64,000 nt of DNA. Origin: Mycosarcoma maydis (Eukaryota > Basidiomycota > Ustilaginomycetes > Ustilaginales). The stretch is taken from positions 1-64,000 of the forward strand of contig NC_026483.1 in assembly GCF_000328475.2 (NCBI RefSeq), read 5' to 3'. Both the position numbers and the translations under genes were made by a program. Numbering within the stretch: the first letter of the stretch is position 1; each line of letters starts with the position of its first letter. Below the pieces are notes generated by a model that worked only from the letters and a program-made list of their open reading frames with translations, searched no databases and was not told the DNA's origin. This document shows, piece after piece, positions 40,630 through 50,583 of this stretch.

Positions 40630-42023
40630 TTAGGCCTCAGTCAGCTCACGGAGACGTCGGATGGTGCTGTAAAGGATAAGACAGGAGGCGAAAGGCGAGC
40701 TAGGTGGTTAGCAAATACTGCTCGTGCGATATGGTCTTGGTCGGAAGCCAGGCGAAGAGGGCAGAAATAGAACTAAGGGGAACAACCTAGCACAAGAGCC
40801 TTCTATCTTTCCGTCCTTGCGTTCTGGATTCGGTGATGTTGCAGACGCTGCGTCGTTCCGCACCAGTGTGATCTTATACAGTGGCTTCCATCGCAATGCC
40901 AACTTCCCGACCACTGCAAACTATCTCGAGATGGTGTCTGCTTGGCTTCCGGCTTGTAACCAACATGTGTTTCCCCCTGATTCCCCTACTCTCTTGCCTC
41001 TGATCAAAGGCCTAAACATAATGCGGTATGGCGAGGCTTGGTATGAACACTTACGATCGGACGGTGGCAGCAGCCGAGGTGCTGAGGGTCCAAGCACCAC
41101 CGGCAATGACCTTCTTGCAGGCACGGCACTCCCAGATGCCGACAGCCTTGCGCTTGACCGAGTCCTTGCCGCAGAAAGTGCAGGTGTACTTGGAGTGCTG
41201 CGAGATTTCGATCTTCTTGATCTGACGACGGAGCGAAGCACCGTAACGGGTACCGTACTTTCCGGTGATTCCGACCTTGACAGTTCGCTTCGACTGTTGT
41301 GGTTGTGGGTACGATGAGACGAGACGTGGATGAGGACAGGTGTTAGTTGGTCTGGTGCCCTCGTGGCTGATTAGCGCAAATGAACAAGAGGCAACGGCAG
41401 CCGTTCGAAAATGATATGCAAAACAGTGCCGAATGAGGATGTGAATTGGTGCCAACAAGGGGACGGTTTCTAGCCATTGAATGATTCTAATCATGCTGCT
41501 AGCGACAGGTTGGCGTTGTAGAGTGTCGTACCGAAGGAGAGGGTGCTGCAATGCAGATCCGCCTGAAGTGTGTCTGTGTAGCTGTTTACCCATCCTAGTG
41601 TGCATGCAGTGTCTGGCTTCATGAACGGCGATGCACGGCGCAGGAAGGTGCCATTGTTTTGGGGCGATATCAAGCTGCCATATCTGCGTCTTATTTGTGT
41701 CGCCGGACCATTAGCCCCTACACTTGCTGCTGATCTAGTCTTTCATCCGCTCTCCCTTCCTGCATCTCCTCTAGTCAACTAAAACCATTGGTGAATCTCT
41801 GCTAGAACGGGAGGCAACGACATGTCGTTATCATTCATATCGATTGCCTTCAATATTGTCATGGATGGTGCTGGTGATCCTGTCGAATCTGATTGCTGAT
41901 GCCCCTTCGATGCTGTAGGTTTGGTGCTGACTTTGCATTGCGCTGCTGTATGTATTTCGAGTTACCATCATGGTTGGTTGAGCCGTTGCCGTCACCTTTG
42001 TTGATGTGGGCAACACTTACCAT
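40630..42023 (-). CDS. RPL43: 60S ribosomal protein eL43 (RPL43/L37a), three exons
   Basis: Large-subunit ribosomal protein of 92 aa, the exact family length. Exon 1 is only the ATG (42023-42021) followed by GTAAGT; intron 1 is 727 nt (42020-41294). Exon 2 is 41293-41055, intron 2 is 388 nt (41054-40667), and exon 3 is 40666-40630. Exon 2 encodes [20 protein letters not shown] through ATVR; exon 3 gives [11 protein letters not shown] and stop. The zinc-ribbon cysteines are Cys39, Cys42, Cys57 and Cys60 (CTFC and CRAC). As in RPS24, the start codon stands alone before a long first intron. The last exon is only 37 nt, so gene finders may miss both ends. Confidence 0.93.
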
Positions 42024-42616
42024 CTTGACTATGTATGTATGTGCGGTTGGTCTGGAGAGAAAGGTTGACGATGGCGAGAGGCGTCAACTACCTTCACCTC
42101 AGCTGGAGACTCTGTTGCTAACACTTGGCTCAAGCTGCGAATCTGGAACGCTGTGTGATTGTGCTGCTCTGCTGCTCGATTTCGATTAGTGAGAATTAAC
42201 TGACAGACTTGTTGGCCTGGAGGCGCGGGCTTTCTCTCGCTGGCCTTCCATCTCCTGCCTCCATACAGAGACTGTGCAGCCACCTTTTCCAAGATACAGG
42301 AGCTAGAGTTGCAAATTCCTTCAGGACTCGAATGCACAATTGAAAACCCAAATGAGTATCTGCATTTCGAAGCATTTCAATCGATTAGGCGCAGCTTGGC
42401 GAAAATTACACAGCCAACAGAGCGCTTTTTTGTTGAAAATAAAAGACGAGCGTGGGAACTTTTGATTCTGTACCTATGTCGCACGCGGAACCGAAATTCC
42501 TTTGAGATCCATTAGACATCGGGATTGAAAATGCCTGATGTACAAGCAAAGCAAGATCCATCTCTCGATCTCTTTCAATTGGTGTGTGAAAACTGAGCGA
42601 CGCCCAACTGTCCACG

Positions 42617-42637
42617 CTTCACGCTTCACGCTTCACG
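42617..42637 (+). repeat. Tandem TTCACGC repeat
   Basis: Three 7-nt units of TTCACGC in direct tandem, a variant of the ATTCACG repeat. Confidence 0.8.
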
Positions 42638-43076
42638 GTTGTAGGTTAGGGTTACTCTCACTAAATCACGAATGTGACTAATACGAGTATTCGCAACGTG
42701 GCGACAATCACTCGATACTGGCGGAGAGATGGTCATCAGTCGGTTGTGCAAAGAGCATGAGCTCATCTCGAATCGGGAGCAGACGATACTGCAAAGCCAA
42801 GGCTGGCTTGTTGACGCTTTGATGATGAGCGCAGCCTATTCACGATTGCTGTGGTCGGATAGGCTTCGCCCGCTGTGTCATGGGTCGCACCAACGCAAAC
42901 ACGCGTCAAAGAGTGCATCCGGTGCGCTGTGGCTGTTTCGATGCATGAAGCGGGAGGCGTGACGACGTGACGGCGCTTTATAATATAAGTTAGCCGAACT
43001 GGACCGACTCGTCAATCCGATTTGGATTTTAGCTGTCGAGACTGCGCTTAAGCCAACTCGTGAACTTTCTCACCCC

Positions 43077-43100
43077 ATTCACGATTCACGATTCACGATT
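43077..43100 (+). repeat. Perfect three-unit ATTCACG tandem
   Basis: Three exact copies of the 7-nt unit ATTCACG plus ATT, the longest perfect member of the TCACGA family here. Confidence 0.95.
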
Positions 43101-43240
43101 GATGATTGTAGAAGTGTCTGATCTGCCTTTCATCGTCATACACCACGCGCATTCACATCAACGAGCGCAAATGTACGCTCACTTCCTTCTATAGTCCCTG
43201 GCTGTAAGCTCAGACTCGAGCCACTCTTCTTCTCATCACC

Positions 43241-46200
43241 ATGTCGGACGCTTTCACGTCTTGGCAAGAAAGGCCTGAGAGACTCCTGTTCCCTCACGAC
43301 AGGAAGAACAATGGCAATGCCGCCGAGGACTCGTTTGGCGCCCACTCGACCGCACAGTGGATTCAGGAGCAGAAACGAACAGCCAGCAGCCCATCCCGCA
43401 CTGACGAGCTTGATCAGTACGGAATTCCCATCCACCCCTCGCAATATAGCGCTTTGCGTGCTGCTCCCGCAGCCACCACGAAAGCTGACGCAGTTCTTGA
43501 CCGTTCGACTAGCTTGGCTCCGTCTTCAGCGTTTAGGTCGTCATCGTCTTCGCGTCATTTTCGCGGCTCTACGGCTACACAGAATGCCGAGTCGGTGGAT
43601 GCTCGTACCTCACCGTCGTCCACCTTGCACGCGATGTCGGTCGATCCGTCTCCCTCGGCTTCTCGCATTGCAGCACAGCCTGACGATGCAGACGAGGACG
43701 AATCCATAGGCCTGCTTCTTGGCCAGTCCAAACGAAGAAGAGGTCGCAAGGACTCGTACTCGTCCTTCGGTAGCAGTGTGCTTCCTGTCCCACTCTTCGC
43801 TTCCACGGCGCGCTACAATGTGCATGCAGGCAGCAACAGTGGGCTCGCACAGTCCAGACAGGGCCTCCCCACCAAACAAGGTCGATCCACATACCCTCCT
43901 AGCAACCACTCTGGTGCTGCTCCCCCGTCAAGACATCTCGTTACCTCCTCTGCCGATGCTTATGCAAATCAACATACTCAGACAGATAACCTGAATTTGC
44001 GCCAACGAAACCAAAACAACGCGCTTTCTTCGTCGCGACCTTCTGGATTTGATCTGGACAACTGGCTCAGGGCATCGCAGGCGCCATCGGCTCTCAGGAC
44101 CTCTCCCAGTCTCGGAGCTCTCGCCACATTTGACCTCTCAGATCGCATCAATCGAGCGGGTGCGTTGAGCGAGGCTGGCACTCGTCGTAGACGTCATCAC
44201 GGTGGCTCAGCATCCGGTCTTAGTGCGGGCGTATTGAGCGCAGGTCCGGAGTCACCTTGTAGCCGTAGAAAGGCAAGCGTAACCTCCAGTCGCCGTGACC
44301 TGAGCGGCTACTCATCCTTGTCATCCGATCATCCGGTCCTGATGGCATCTCTTGAGCTCAACAAAGAGGCAGAGTCTCGGACCATTGACACCATTGAGGA
44401 GTGGCGCGCCAAGTCCGGTTCCCCATCGGCGTTAAATGCTTCTGGCACTCAATCCACTCTGGCGCCAGACCGCGACACTAGCGGCGTCCAGCCATCTGAT
44501 ATTGCTCCAAGACGCCGACGCAAAAGCTCCGTCAAGTCGAGCTCCCGCCCCGTGTCCACGGACGGCCCTCCGCCTGCGCTGCCACCCATCCCATCAAATT
44601 TTGCCACAGAATCTGTCACGTCCAGAACCGGTCGCAGACGAAGGAAGGATACTGAAACTGCTGTTGCCGGCCTTCTTTCGCCAGTTAGGGCGGTCTCCTC
44701 GCATCGGTGGCCAACAGCAGCACCAGCAACAATGTCAAACTTAACGCCCGCTGTGCGCGATCTTTACGTGCTGTCAGGTCTGCACTCACAAGCAGAGACG
44801 CCCGTGCGTCGATTGATCCGCTGGCTAGCCAAAGAGCAACTCAACACCACCATCCTACCGCTTGTGTTGATGACGTCGTTCCTGATCCGCTGGGTGGTAG
44901 CCAGAGGCGATTGGAGCGGTCGAGGCGCAGAGCCTATGCACGGAGACTTCGAAGCACAACGTCACTGGATCGAGCTTACCCTGCATCTTCCAACAACAAA
45001 ATGGTATTTTTACGATCTACAGTACTGGGGCCTTGACTATCCGCCCCTGACAGCGTGGGTCAGCTTGGCCTATGGCTACGCTTCCCGACTCTTTCCCCCT
45101 GTAACCGCCGGGTTTGACTTTGAGAGCTCCAGAGGCAACGAAGATGAGGCGACCGCCACCTTCATGCGCGCGACGGTTATCGTCGGCGACCTGCTCTTCT
45201 ATCTACCCGCCATCGCACTGTTCCTCGGTCGCAAACTCGAGGGACGAGGCAGACGGACACAAGCCATCGCCCTCTTTTCCATCATGCTTCAGCCTGCGCT
45301 CATCCTCATCGACCACGGCCACTTCCAGTACAACAGCATCATGCTCGGCTTTGCCACAGCTTGTTTTGCGCTCCTACATACATCTTTGCCACACCCAGGT
45401 GCCGCTACTTCTTCCCGTCCTGCAGCACGTGTACGCAGCCAGGCAGTGGCCGATCTTTCGCGCCGCCTCAGTTATGAATACATTGCCGCGGCGGTGTTTT
45501 TCTGCCTCAGTTTATCGTTCAAACAGATGGCGCTCTATTATGCGCCTGCTGTATTCGCCATCATGCTGGGTCGATGCATCGGTCTCGCGCACGTCGATCC
45601 TGAACGCGGCCTTACACTATTCATTGGCCTTGGCCTTGCGGTGATCATCACTTTTGGTGTGGTATTTGCACCGTGGCTGACCAGTCTGGAACAGATTGGT
45701 CAGATTGTGCATCGAATCTTTCCGCTGGCGCGCGGACTATTTGAGGACAAGGTCGCAAACGTGTGGTGCCTCTTTTCGGTCTTACCCTTGCCGGCGCGGT
45801 TCAAGCTGAAAAACGTGATGGCGGCATCAGCTTTGGCGAGGTTGAGTCTCGTGGTGACGTTGATCGCAATTCTACCAGGGTGCTGTTTGCTGTTCTGGGC
45901 TGCGGGTCAAACAGCCAAGATGGAGACAATGGTTGCGCAAGAATCGGTCCAAACAACACAGATGGAAAAAGCGCCACCAGGGATGATGTCGAGCGCTACA
46001 GGGAGTGTCAAGGAGATCAGTGGAGCTGCATCGCATCGATCAGGTACTGCTCGGAGTCGCAGATCGACTTCAGTGGTAGGATCAGCTGCTGGCGCACCAG
46101 CACGCTCCGAGATCGAATCGCTTCTCGCCGGATCCGTCTCGAAGTCGCACAGTGGTCGAATTAGCCATATCGGTCCAATTCAAGAATCATTCGCCCTCTC

Positions 46201-46903
46201 GCACGATTCGGACTACCCGCGCGCCATGAGTGGGGCTGATGCTCGTCCAGTAGCATCCACCTTACCTTCTCCCGCGGCTCAAATGCTGGTCTACGGCTTG
46301 GTCAATGTCTCGTCTGCCTTCTTCCTGTTCGGCTTTCAAACGCACGAAAAGTCCATCCTTCTTCCTCTTCTGCCCATGACACTCTTGTTGGGCGCTAAAG
46401 GCGATACCTGGGGAGGACAAATTACCGCAGCGCGTGATTGGGAGTGGAGCGTGTGGTTCAACAATATGGCCACGTTTTCGCTGTTTCCGTTGCTCAAAAA
46501 GGATGGTCAGAGTTTGCAGTACGTTGTGCTGACGCTGGGATGGAATTGGCTCATCGGGAATCTCGAGGTGCCGTTCAAACCGTTGGCTAGCGTCAAGATT
46601 GCAACGAGCAAAACTACGTCATTCTTCCGACGGCTCAGTATTTTGACGTATACGGCGGCGCTGGGGTTGCTCGTGATAGAACTGATATTGCCAAGATGCA
46701 TGCCGAGCTTGCAGGCAAGAGTTTGGTCGAGGTATCCGGACATCTATCCGGTGCTGAATGTTCTGCTCACTGCGCCGTGCTTTGTGGTGATATACGTGTG
46801 GGCACTGGTCAGACAGGTTCAAGTGGCTTTTGCGAATGGGTGGGAGATTTCGCTGTTCACCACTGGCAAGAAGAGTTCTCAGAAAAGAGTGAAAACTTCA
46901 TAG
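43241..46903 (+). CDS. ALG6: ALG6-type dolichyl-P-glucose glucosyltransferase with long N-terminal extension
   Basis: ER-membrane enzyme of 1220 aa that adds the first glucose to the lipid-linked Man9GlcNAc2 precursor of N-glycans, using dolichyl-P-glucose. The ALG6/ALG8 domain begins near residue 530: a first membrane helix, the luminal loop GDFEAQRHWIE (568-578) with the catalytic Asp569, and the ALG6 hallmark YDLQYWGLDYPPL (591-603), then IDHGHFQYN and many membrane helices to the C-terminus. Two features are unusual. The first ~500 residues are Ser/Arg-rich, disordered and unrelated to ALG6, which normally has about 550 residues; Met498 (44732) would be a start close to the normal one. 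A hydrophilic insert of about 100 residues (roughly 905-1010) splits the membrane block. The frame is open throughout. Confidence 0.88.
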   Translation: MSDAFTSWQERPERLLFPHDRKNNGNAAEDSFGAHSTAQWIQEQKRTASSPSRTDELDQYGIPIHPSQYSALRAAPAATTKADAVLDRSTSLAPSSAFRSSSSSRHFRGSTATQNAESVDARTSPSSTLHAMSVDPSPSASRIAAQPDDADEDESIGLLLGQSKRRRGRKDSYSSFGSSVLPVPLFASTARYNVHAGSNSGLAQSRQGLPTKQGRSTYPPSNHSGAAPPSRHLVTSSADAYANQHTQTDNLNLRQRNQNNALSSSRPSGFDLDNWLRASQAPSALRTSPSLGALATFDLSDRINRAGALSEAGTRRRRHHGGSASGLSAGVLSAGPESPCSRRKASVTSSRRDLSGYSSLSSDHPVLMASLELNKEAESRTIDTIEEWRAKSGSPSALNASGTQSTLAPDRDTSGVQPSDIAPRRRRKSSVKSSSRPVSTDGPPPALPPIPSNFATESVTSRTGRRRRKDTETAVAGLLSPVRAVSSHRWPTAAPATMSNLTPAVRDLYVLSGLHSQAETPVRRLIRWLAKEQLNTTILPLVLMTSFLIRWVVARGDWSGRGAEPMHGDFEAQRHWIELTLHLPTTKWYFYDLQYWGLDYPPLTAWVSLAYGYASRLFPPVTAGFDFESSRGNEDEATATFMRATVIVGDLLFYLPAIALFLGRKLEGRGRRTQAIALFSIMLQPALILIDHGHFQYNSIMLGFATACFALLHTSLPHPGAATSSRPAARVRSQAVADLSRRLSYEYIAAAVFFCLSLSFKQMALYYAPAVFAIMLGRCIGLAHVDPERGLTLFIGLGLAVIITFGVVFAPWLTSLEQIGQIVHRIFPLARGLFEDKVANVWCLFSVLPLPARFKLKNVMAASALARLSLVVTLIAILPGCCLLFWAAGQTAKMETMVAQESVQTTQMEKAPPGMMSSATGSVKEISGAASHRSGTARSRRSTSVVGSAAGAPARSEIESLLAGSVSKSHSGRISHIGPIQESFALSHDSDYPRAMSGADARPVASTLPSPAAQMLVYGLVNVSSAFFLFGFQTHEKSILLPLLPMTLLLGAKGDTWGGQITAARDWEWSVWFNNMATFSLFPLLKKDGQSLQYVVLTLGWNWLIGNLEVPFKPLASVKIATSKTTSFFRRLSILTYTAALGLLVIELILPRCMPSLQARVWSRYPDIYPVLNVLLTAPCFVVIYVWALVRQVQVAFANGWEISLFTTGKKSSQKRVKTS

Positions 46904-47005
46904 TGCACACCAAAGGCGCGATGTGTACATTCTGGCGACGATCAACGGACAAAGAGCTCTGCATTTCACATTCTCGATGTGTCCTGTATGTATGTTTGGC
47001 TGTCA

Positions 47006-50000
47006 TTATCGCACGAGCGCATTGTCCAACTTGGCGTCGAGCCCCGCCCTCTGCCGCTGCAACTGCTCTGCAAAGAAGCCACTGTAATCGAGCCTCAACA
47101 ACAACTGTTCCAGATGCTTTCGAGCCGAACTGGCGCCCGATAGCACGTCGATTTTGGCGGCTTCACCTCGCGACATGTGTAGTTGAGCAACCGAGATCGA
47201 GAGTGAACCCAAGCCACTTTCGTCGGCTGCAGCCATGGCTGATGCTGTAGTGTTGGACGTGTTACTTGCACTTTGATATGACGGAGAGGACGAAGTTGAG
47301 GACGAAAGCAGTCTGAAGAATCTCGATAGCTCATGATCGATTTCAGTTGTGAACTTGTCGATGAGCGACTGGCGTTGTTCGATAGCGGAGCTTGTATCTG
47401 TTGTGGTGGCCGAAGTGGTGAGCAGCGGTGGAAGGACGTCGCCTGCCCAACGCTCAACTGTACCGGCCAACCGATCGCAGATGTCTAGCACTGAGCGCAC
47501 GATACTAGATGCGACCGGAGACGAGAGCAGCAGACCATCCTGGACAAACGCAAGAAACGCCGTGTGCGAGGTGCGCAGAGAGCCAAAGTCGAGCATGGCG
47601 TCCGGTGCATCTTGTTCGTCTGTAAGATGCGCTTCGGTGCCGTCATGACGGATGGTGTCTGCGCCATCCAAGATCGATTCTGGACGTGTAGATGTTGAAA
47701 CGAATCTGCGAGCTCCTCGACCAGTCACGGACGCCGGTGGAGGTGCGTAGGTCGACGAAGCAGGTCCCGATACCGGAAATGCTAGCCTTCGATTTGCACG
47801 ACCGTTGCCGCTGCCGCCTCCCACTACGGTAGAAGCGCGCGAGAACGTGCCGCTAGTGACTCTTGGTCTAGCCTCGTCACCGTATGCCTCGCTGTGAGCA
47901 ACTATCGATCCCACTGGCGAGCTTGCCCGATGCTGTTGAAGCTCCGAATCCTTTCTTGTCCTCAGGCCTCCACCTGCTGCCCCTCCTCTTGCTGACTCGA
48001 TCGAACCTCCACTTGCTCCCAATCTCTCTACCAAATTGCTAAACTGCGCATCAATGATGTCTGTTTGAAAATGTCCCAACAAGGTATCCAAAAACCACTT
48101 CATATTTCTCACCAGGCCCCAACTGCACCGTAACAGCTTTGTGCGCTGCTTCTCTTCTTGCGCGTCGACGCCTCCCTCTCCGGTGCCGGTAAACTTGCGT
48201 CTGCTCCGCTGATTCTTACTGAGCGTTATCCAGCAGTCCAACACTCTAGCGTGCACCTTTTTGATGGCGATCAGGTAGGAGAAGATGCGTGAATACGCCG
48301 CTAGGTCGGATGCCGAGAGAAAAAGGTCGAGCGGGAAGACGGCCGTGTAGTGTAGCTGAGCGGGGACTCCGATCAAAAAGTCGTCGAAGCGGGTTGTCTG
48401 AAGACTTGTCGTGCCACCCACTGTAGTGTCGGCACTAGTAGTAGTAGTAGTGGCAGCAGCGAGTCCTCTTACCTTTGCAGTGCGTGCACCTACAAGGCTC
48501 GGTCGATATCCGCCTTTGGGCAGTACGAAGCGCAGCCTCTGCAACGACGGATCGTCCTCGGCCCAGGTCCCTACGGTCGCCCTCCGAAGCGACAGTTCTA
48601 GATCGCTCGACCGGATCATGCTTGCAGCCGCAGATCTGGCGCGGTACAGCTTGTTCTTCTTCATTGCCTCTACCTCACCCAGCAAGGAAAGCGTGTATGA
48701 TCCGTTGCGATGCAAGAAGTAGTCGCCTAAACACTGCAGCGAAGTACGTACGACCGAGGTGGTGAGGATGTGGCGAAAGATCCATTCCGAGACGTCATTA
48801 CGAAGCGACTGAATCGCTCGATCGAGATCAGCTGGGCGACTTGGTCGTACTTGAGGCCGCGCAAGCGCTGATTCGTGCAGCTGGATGACCTTATCTGGTG
48901 GACCCGATGGTAGTGCGTGGTGGGTCGGCGTATCTAGGTGATGAGCTGAAGAGGTACTGGCGTTTCGGATGGTATAGAGAGCACGTCCGACATAGAGTAT
49001 GGAGTCGGCGGTTGAGTCCGAAATGGAGGATGGAAGTGCGTCGGGTCGGAAATTCCAAGTGTTGCTGGAGGACGCAGCCCAGTCGCCGAGACCATCGCCA
49101 CTTGCGGCTGCAGTAGCAAGATGGTCGGTGTGAGCGTCTGCATCAGTCGCCTCAATCCAATGGACGAGCTGATCTCTCGAGATGAGATTGCGTTTGGAAG
49201 CCTGTGAATCTGCAATGCCACCGGGACGGTGGATCTCGCCCCTGCAGACCCAGGCTGTGAGGTGTTGCATCCAGCTGTCCTCTACTGCATTTCGTAGGCG
49301 AGCCATGTGTGAGGCGACACGCTCAACACCAGTATTAGCTTTCAGGCTGAGCAGATCGATCAGCAGACCCCCAGTCCATGATGCTGGGAAGTATGGCGAA
49401 GCCCCTCCGTCGTGACCGTCTTGTGTTGCATGTTGGGCATCGGACTCCTTTGCAAAGGCAATATCCCTGCCCTTGCTGGGACCTCGTGCCAACAGTGTCA
49501 CTATGTCGTCTAGAGCCGTCAGCGGCGCATTCCAAGGCTCGAAGCGAGCCCGCAGATTAGCCAGACTGACGAAACCAGTTGAAGCTACGAGTTCGACATG
49601 ATTCTCGAGTACCAATCTCTCAGTTTGTAGCACCAGTTCGTGGTATTCTGCGAGAATCGAGAGCAGCGTGGAGCATAGAGGTACAAGGTGAAGAGTCGGC
49701 TGCTGTTCGAGCTGAGCTTGGGCTTCTTTGGCACTGCTGGCGCTGCGACTAGCGAGAGAGTTGGCACGAAGCGCAGCACGGACAGCTCTCTGTCGAGCGG
49801 CTTCGATCTGATCCTCTGCGAATGACTTGACGCGATTGTAACGGGTATAGAATGTTGCGAGATGGTTCAGGATCTCGATCTCGGAAGGGTGAAGGAAGTT
49901 GAGGTCGTCCCTGACCTTGAGTGCTGTCGAAGATGAGCCGGAAGCTGACGAGGCCGTAGATGATGATGCAAACAGACTTGATGGATGCCCTACTAGCATC

Positions 50001-50020
50001 GCCAGCAGCTCAGCAATCAT
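47006..50020 (-). CDS. Gamma-tubulin complex component, GCP4 type
   Basis: Spc97/Spc98-family protein of 1004 aa that binds gamma-tubulin and helps build the ring complex for microtubule nucleation at the spindle pole body and in the cytoplasm. The N-terminus MIAELLAMLVGHPSSLF and LNFLHPSEIEILNHLATFY match the opening of GCP4 proteins, and this fixes the start at 50020 rather than 15 codons upstream. Gamma-ring motif 1 covers about residues 1-345 with HLTAWVCRGEI near 254. The segment DVSEWIFRHILTTSVVRTSL (409-428) leads into the C-terminal gamma-tubulin-binding half, with YSRIFSYLIAIKKVHARVL. Ser/Gly-rich inserts make it longer than animal GCP4. One exon. It is convergent with ALG6, with 102 nt between the stop codons. 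Confidence 0.87.
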   Translation of the reverse strand: MIAELLAMLVGHPSSLFASSSTASSASGSSSTALKVRDDLNFLHPSEIEILNHLATFYTRYNRVKSFAEDQIEAARQRAVRAALRANSLASRSASSAKEAQAQLEQQPTLHLVPLCSTLLSILAEYHELVLQTERLVLENHVELVASTGFVSLANLRARFEPWNAPLTALDDIVTLLARGPSKGRDIAFAKESDAQHATQDGHDGGASPYFPASWTGGLLIDLLSLKANTGVERVASHMARLRNAVEDSWMQHLTAWVCRGEIHRPGGIADSQASKRNLISRDQLVHWIEATDADAHTDHLATAAASGDGLGDWAASSSNTWNFRPDALPSSISDSTADSILYVGRALYTIRNASTSSAHHLDTPTHHALPSGPPDKVIQLHESALARPQVRPSRPADLDRAIQSLRNDVSEWIFRHILTTSVVRTSLQCLGDYFLHRNGSYTLSLLGEVEAMKKNKLYRARSAAASMIRSSDLELSLRRATVGTWAEDDPSLQRLRFVLPKGGYRPSLVGARTAKVRGLAAATTTTTSADTTVGGTTSLQTTRFDDFLIGVPAQLHYTAVFPLDLFLSASDLAAYSRIFSYLIAIKKVHARVLDCWITLSKNQRSRRKFTGTGEGGVDAQEEKQRTKLLRCSWGLVRNMKWFLDTLLGHFQTDIIDAQFSNLVERLGASGGSIESARGGAAGGGLRTRKDSELQQHRASSPVGSIVAHSEAYGDEARPRVTSGTFSRASTVVGGGSGNGRANRRLAFPVSGPASSTYAPPPASVTGRGARRFVSTSTRPESILDGADTIRHDGTEAHLTDEQDAPDAMLDFGSLRTSHTAFLAFVQDGLLLSSPVASSIVRSVLDICDRLAGTVERWAGDVLPPLLTTSATTTDTSSAIEQRQSLIDKFTTEIDHELSRFFRLLSSSTSSSPSYQSASNTSNTTASAMAAADESGLGSLSISVAQLHMSRGEAAKIDVLSGASSARKHLEQLLLRLDYSGFFAEQLQRQRAGLDAKLDNALVR

Positions 50021-50583
50021 CTTGCCATGAGGACGGTTCGTCGGTTTGTGGTATAGAAGAAGCACAATCGTGAATGGTGAGAGCGTGAAGGCTCAGCTTT
50101 GGTGTTGCACTCAACGACGACGATTCACGATTCACGATCGTGATTTGTGTCTCTCACGAGTCTCTTTACTGGAATCACCGAAATTCGGGAAGGTAAATCT
50201 AAGGATCACGAATCACGAATATGACGAATACCCGCGACGCGTCTCTGACGTGTGATTTTTTTGGTGCTGTTACGCCTTTGCTGACAACAGGCTCCGGTGT
50301 GGGGCATGGAGCATGGGGGCGTGGGGCGTTGGTGGGGCAAGAGGCGTGTGCCAAAGTGGAGGCGAAGCTGTGGGTTCATGCATGACGCACGATGCACAAG
50401 AGGGTCTCGATGAGGCCGGATGATGCATGCTTGCTTCATGTCTTGCCTAGTCAGCAAAACCCAAAAGGAGGCATCAATGCCCATCCCATGCTTTGAGATT
50501 GGCCATGACCATCTCACGTCTTCTCCTTCTCCGTGTTTCTATAGAGCCGGCTCCTTTTTGCAGCCAGCCCCATTCTGACCAGC
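50021..50583. other. Divergent intergenic region with TCACGA repeat cluster
   Basis: Between GCP4 and the hydrolase. Holds repeats at 50065-50074, 50120-50145 (with the perfect palindrome TCACGATCGTGA) and 50204-50220. No gene is supported. Confidence 0.55.

Larger units (their letters stand above)
42024..43240. other. Divergent intergenic region between RPL43 and ALG6
   Basis: No supported gene. It contains decamers at 42664 and 42838, three TTCACGC units at 42617-42637 followed by a telomere-like GGTTAGGGTTA (42644-42654), and a perfect three-unit ATTCACG tandem at 43077-43100, about 140 nt before the ALG6 ATG. Confidence 0.5.

Noticed and set aside
41294..42020. C/D-box snoRNA in the long RPL43 intron (and likewise RPS24 intron 1)
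   Set aside because: I found TGATG-like words but no C and D box pair with a terminal stem at proper distance.
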